NCBI GenBank assembly: GCA_012271065.1
Contig: JAAXHE010000269.1
Span: forward strand, 644-7,620
DNA length: 6,977 nucleotides
Direction of reading: 5' to 3'
From: Candidatus Latescibacterota bacterium
GTDB taxonomy: Bacteria; Latescibacterota; UBA2968; GCA-2709665
Of the stretch, positions 6,241 to 6,977 are shown in pieces. A model generated the notes under the pieces. The model was not told the DNA's origin. It searched no databases and worked only from the letters and a program-made list of their open reading frames with translations. Both the position numbers and the translations under genes were made by a program. Numbering within the stretch: position 1 is the stretch's first letter; each line of letters begins with the position of its first letter.

Positions 6241-6977
6241 ATGGACCTACCCCGGATGTTTCCGTTGCGGCAGACGTTTGACGCGGAGAGTCTGGACGAC
6301 CCCGTTGCCGGGACGCGCGCGTGTGTTCTGAACTCGTCGCTGGGCGAACGCATTTCCCGAGGCGACCGGGTTGCGATTACGGCCGGCAGCAGGGGTATTC
6401 ACCGGATTGCACAGATGACCCGGGCGATTGCGGACTGCGTCCGGGAACTGGGGGGCGATCCATTCATCCTGGCGTCGATGGGCAGTCACGGCGGGGCGAC
6501 TGCCGACGGACAGAAAGCGATTCTCGCCTCGTATGGCATTGAGGAATCCACGATGGGAGCGCCCGTCGATGCCACGATGGACGTGGTGGAGGTCGGGAAG
6601 ACGGAAGATGGCGTTCCGGTCGTTCTGAACCGGTTGGCAAAAGAGGCCGACGCGGTGGTGCTGGTGAACCGGATCAAGCCGCATACGTCCTTTCGCGGGC
6701 CGTACGAAAGCGGATTGATGAAGATGATGACGATCGGATTGGGGTCCCACAGGGGGGCCACTCTGGCGCATTCGATGGGTGCGGACGGATTGCCGCTGAT
6801 GATCTCTGACTGGGGGCGGATCATACTTCGGGAGGCCCCCATCGCGCTCGGCGTCGCGATCCTGGAAAACGCCTGCGAGCAGACGGCAAAAGTGGTTGCC
6901 GTGGAGCCGGACGAGCTTCCGACGGTGGAACCGGAACTGCTGGATGAGGCACGGGAACTGATGCCCCGGATACCCGC
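6241..6977 (+). CDS. LarA-like (DUF2088) nickel-pincer-type racemase/epimerase homologue, N-terminal part
   Basis: The frame is open to the window end: 245 complete codons, C-terminus missing. It matches the lactate racemase N-terminal domain (DUF2088). Visible motifs are TAGSRGI (47-53), MGSHGGATADGQ (80-91), NRIKPHTSFRG (143-153) and SGLMKMMTIGLGSHRGATLAH (157-177). LarA uses His108, His174, a cofactor-bearing Lys184 and His200. The spacing here (His83, His148, Lys161, His177) is very close, so these are the likely equivalents; assigning them is inference from remembered LarA numbering. LarA homologues invert the configuration of 2-hydroxy acids using a nickel-pincer nucleotide made by LarB, LarC and LarE, none of which is in view. 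The substrate is unknown. The ATG at 6241 has GAGG six bases upstream; an in-frame ATG at 6235 is possible but has GAGG directly against it. It lies 25 bases behind the second amidohydrolase, in the same operon. Confidence 0.85.
   Translation, partial: MDLPRMFPLRQTFDAESLDDPVAGTRACVLNSSLGERISRGDRVAITAGSRGIHRIAQMTRAIADCVRELGGDPFILASMGSHGGATADGQKAILASYGIEESTMGAPVDATMDVVEVGKTEDGVPVVLNRLAKEADAVVLVNRIKPHTSFRGPYESGLMKMMTIGLGSHRGATLAHSMGADGLPLMISDWGRIILREAPIALGVAILENACEQTAKVVAVEPDELPTVEPELLDEARELMPRIP

Noticed and set aside
6247..6771. Minus-strand open frame of 174 codons
   Set aside because: Antisense to the LarA-like gene, whose motifs are unmistakable; composition typical of a GC-rich shadow frame.
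1..6977. tRNA, rRNA, CRISPR array, insertion sequence or attachment site
   Set aside because: No cloverleaf-like or rRNA-like sequence, no regularly spaced direct repeats, no transposase motif and no terminal inverted repeats were found by eye on either strand.

Overview
The window is a gene-dense, GC-rich (roughly 60% by eye) bacterial stretch with no RNA genes, mobile elements or CRISPR. It holds six complete or partial protein-coding genes in two divergent blocks plus one isolated-looking gene. The mix is Gfo/Idh/MocA oxidoreductase, beta-helix protein, M24 peptidase, PF04909-type amidohydrolases and a LarA-like DUF2088 protein. Such mixes are common in genomes of uncultured bacteria such as Poribacteria, Latescibacterota and related lineages. 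That taxonomic suggestion is only an inference from gene content; nothing in the window is a phylogenetic marker.

Left block, minus strand (1-1806): a Gfo/Idh/MocA family NAD(P)-dependent oxidoreductase (772-1806) is followed 36 bases later by the first 245 codons of a right-handed parallel beta-helix protein (735 to beyond base 1). Both have good Shine-Dalgarno sequences and probably form an operon concerned with carbohydrate or polyol handling. A 144-base divergent control region (1807-1950) separates them from the plus-strand genes. It contains a good sigma70-like promoter facing right, a weaker one facing left with an overlapping -10, and a perfect 8-bp inverted repeat touching the rightward -35.

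Right block, plus strand: an M24 family (aminopeptidase P/creatinase-like) metallopeptidase (1951-3090) has all five metal ligands. After a 184-base gap comes a protein resembling archaeal 2-phosphoglycerate kinase (3275-4423), with ATP-cone-like regions ahead of a P-loop kinase domain. It is followed by two tandem, about 78% identical metal-dependent amidohydrolases (4490-5311 and 5367-6215) and by the N-terminal 245 residues of a LarA-like (DUF2088) nickel-pincer racemase/epimerase homologue (6241 to the window end). The last three genes are tightly spaced (55 and 25 bases) and look like one operon, perhaps joined by the kinase (66 bases upstream).

The most interesting unit is the kinase / duplicated amidohydrolase / LarA-like set. 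It suggests an uncharacterised route acting on 2-hydroxy acids or their lactones or phosphates. The substrate cannot be read from sequence, and the operon continues outside the window.
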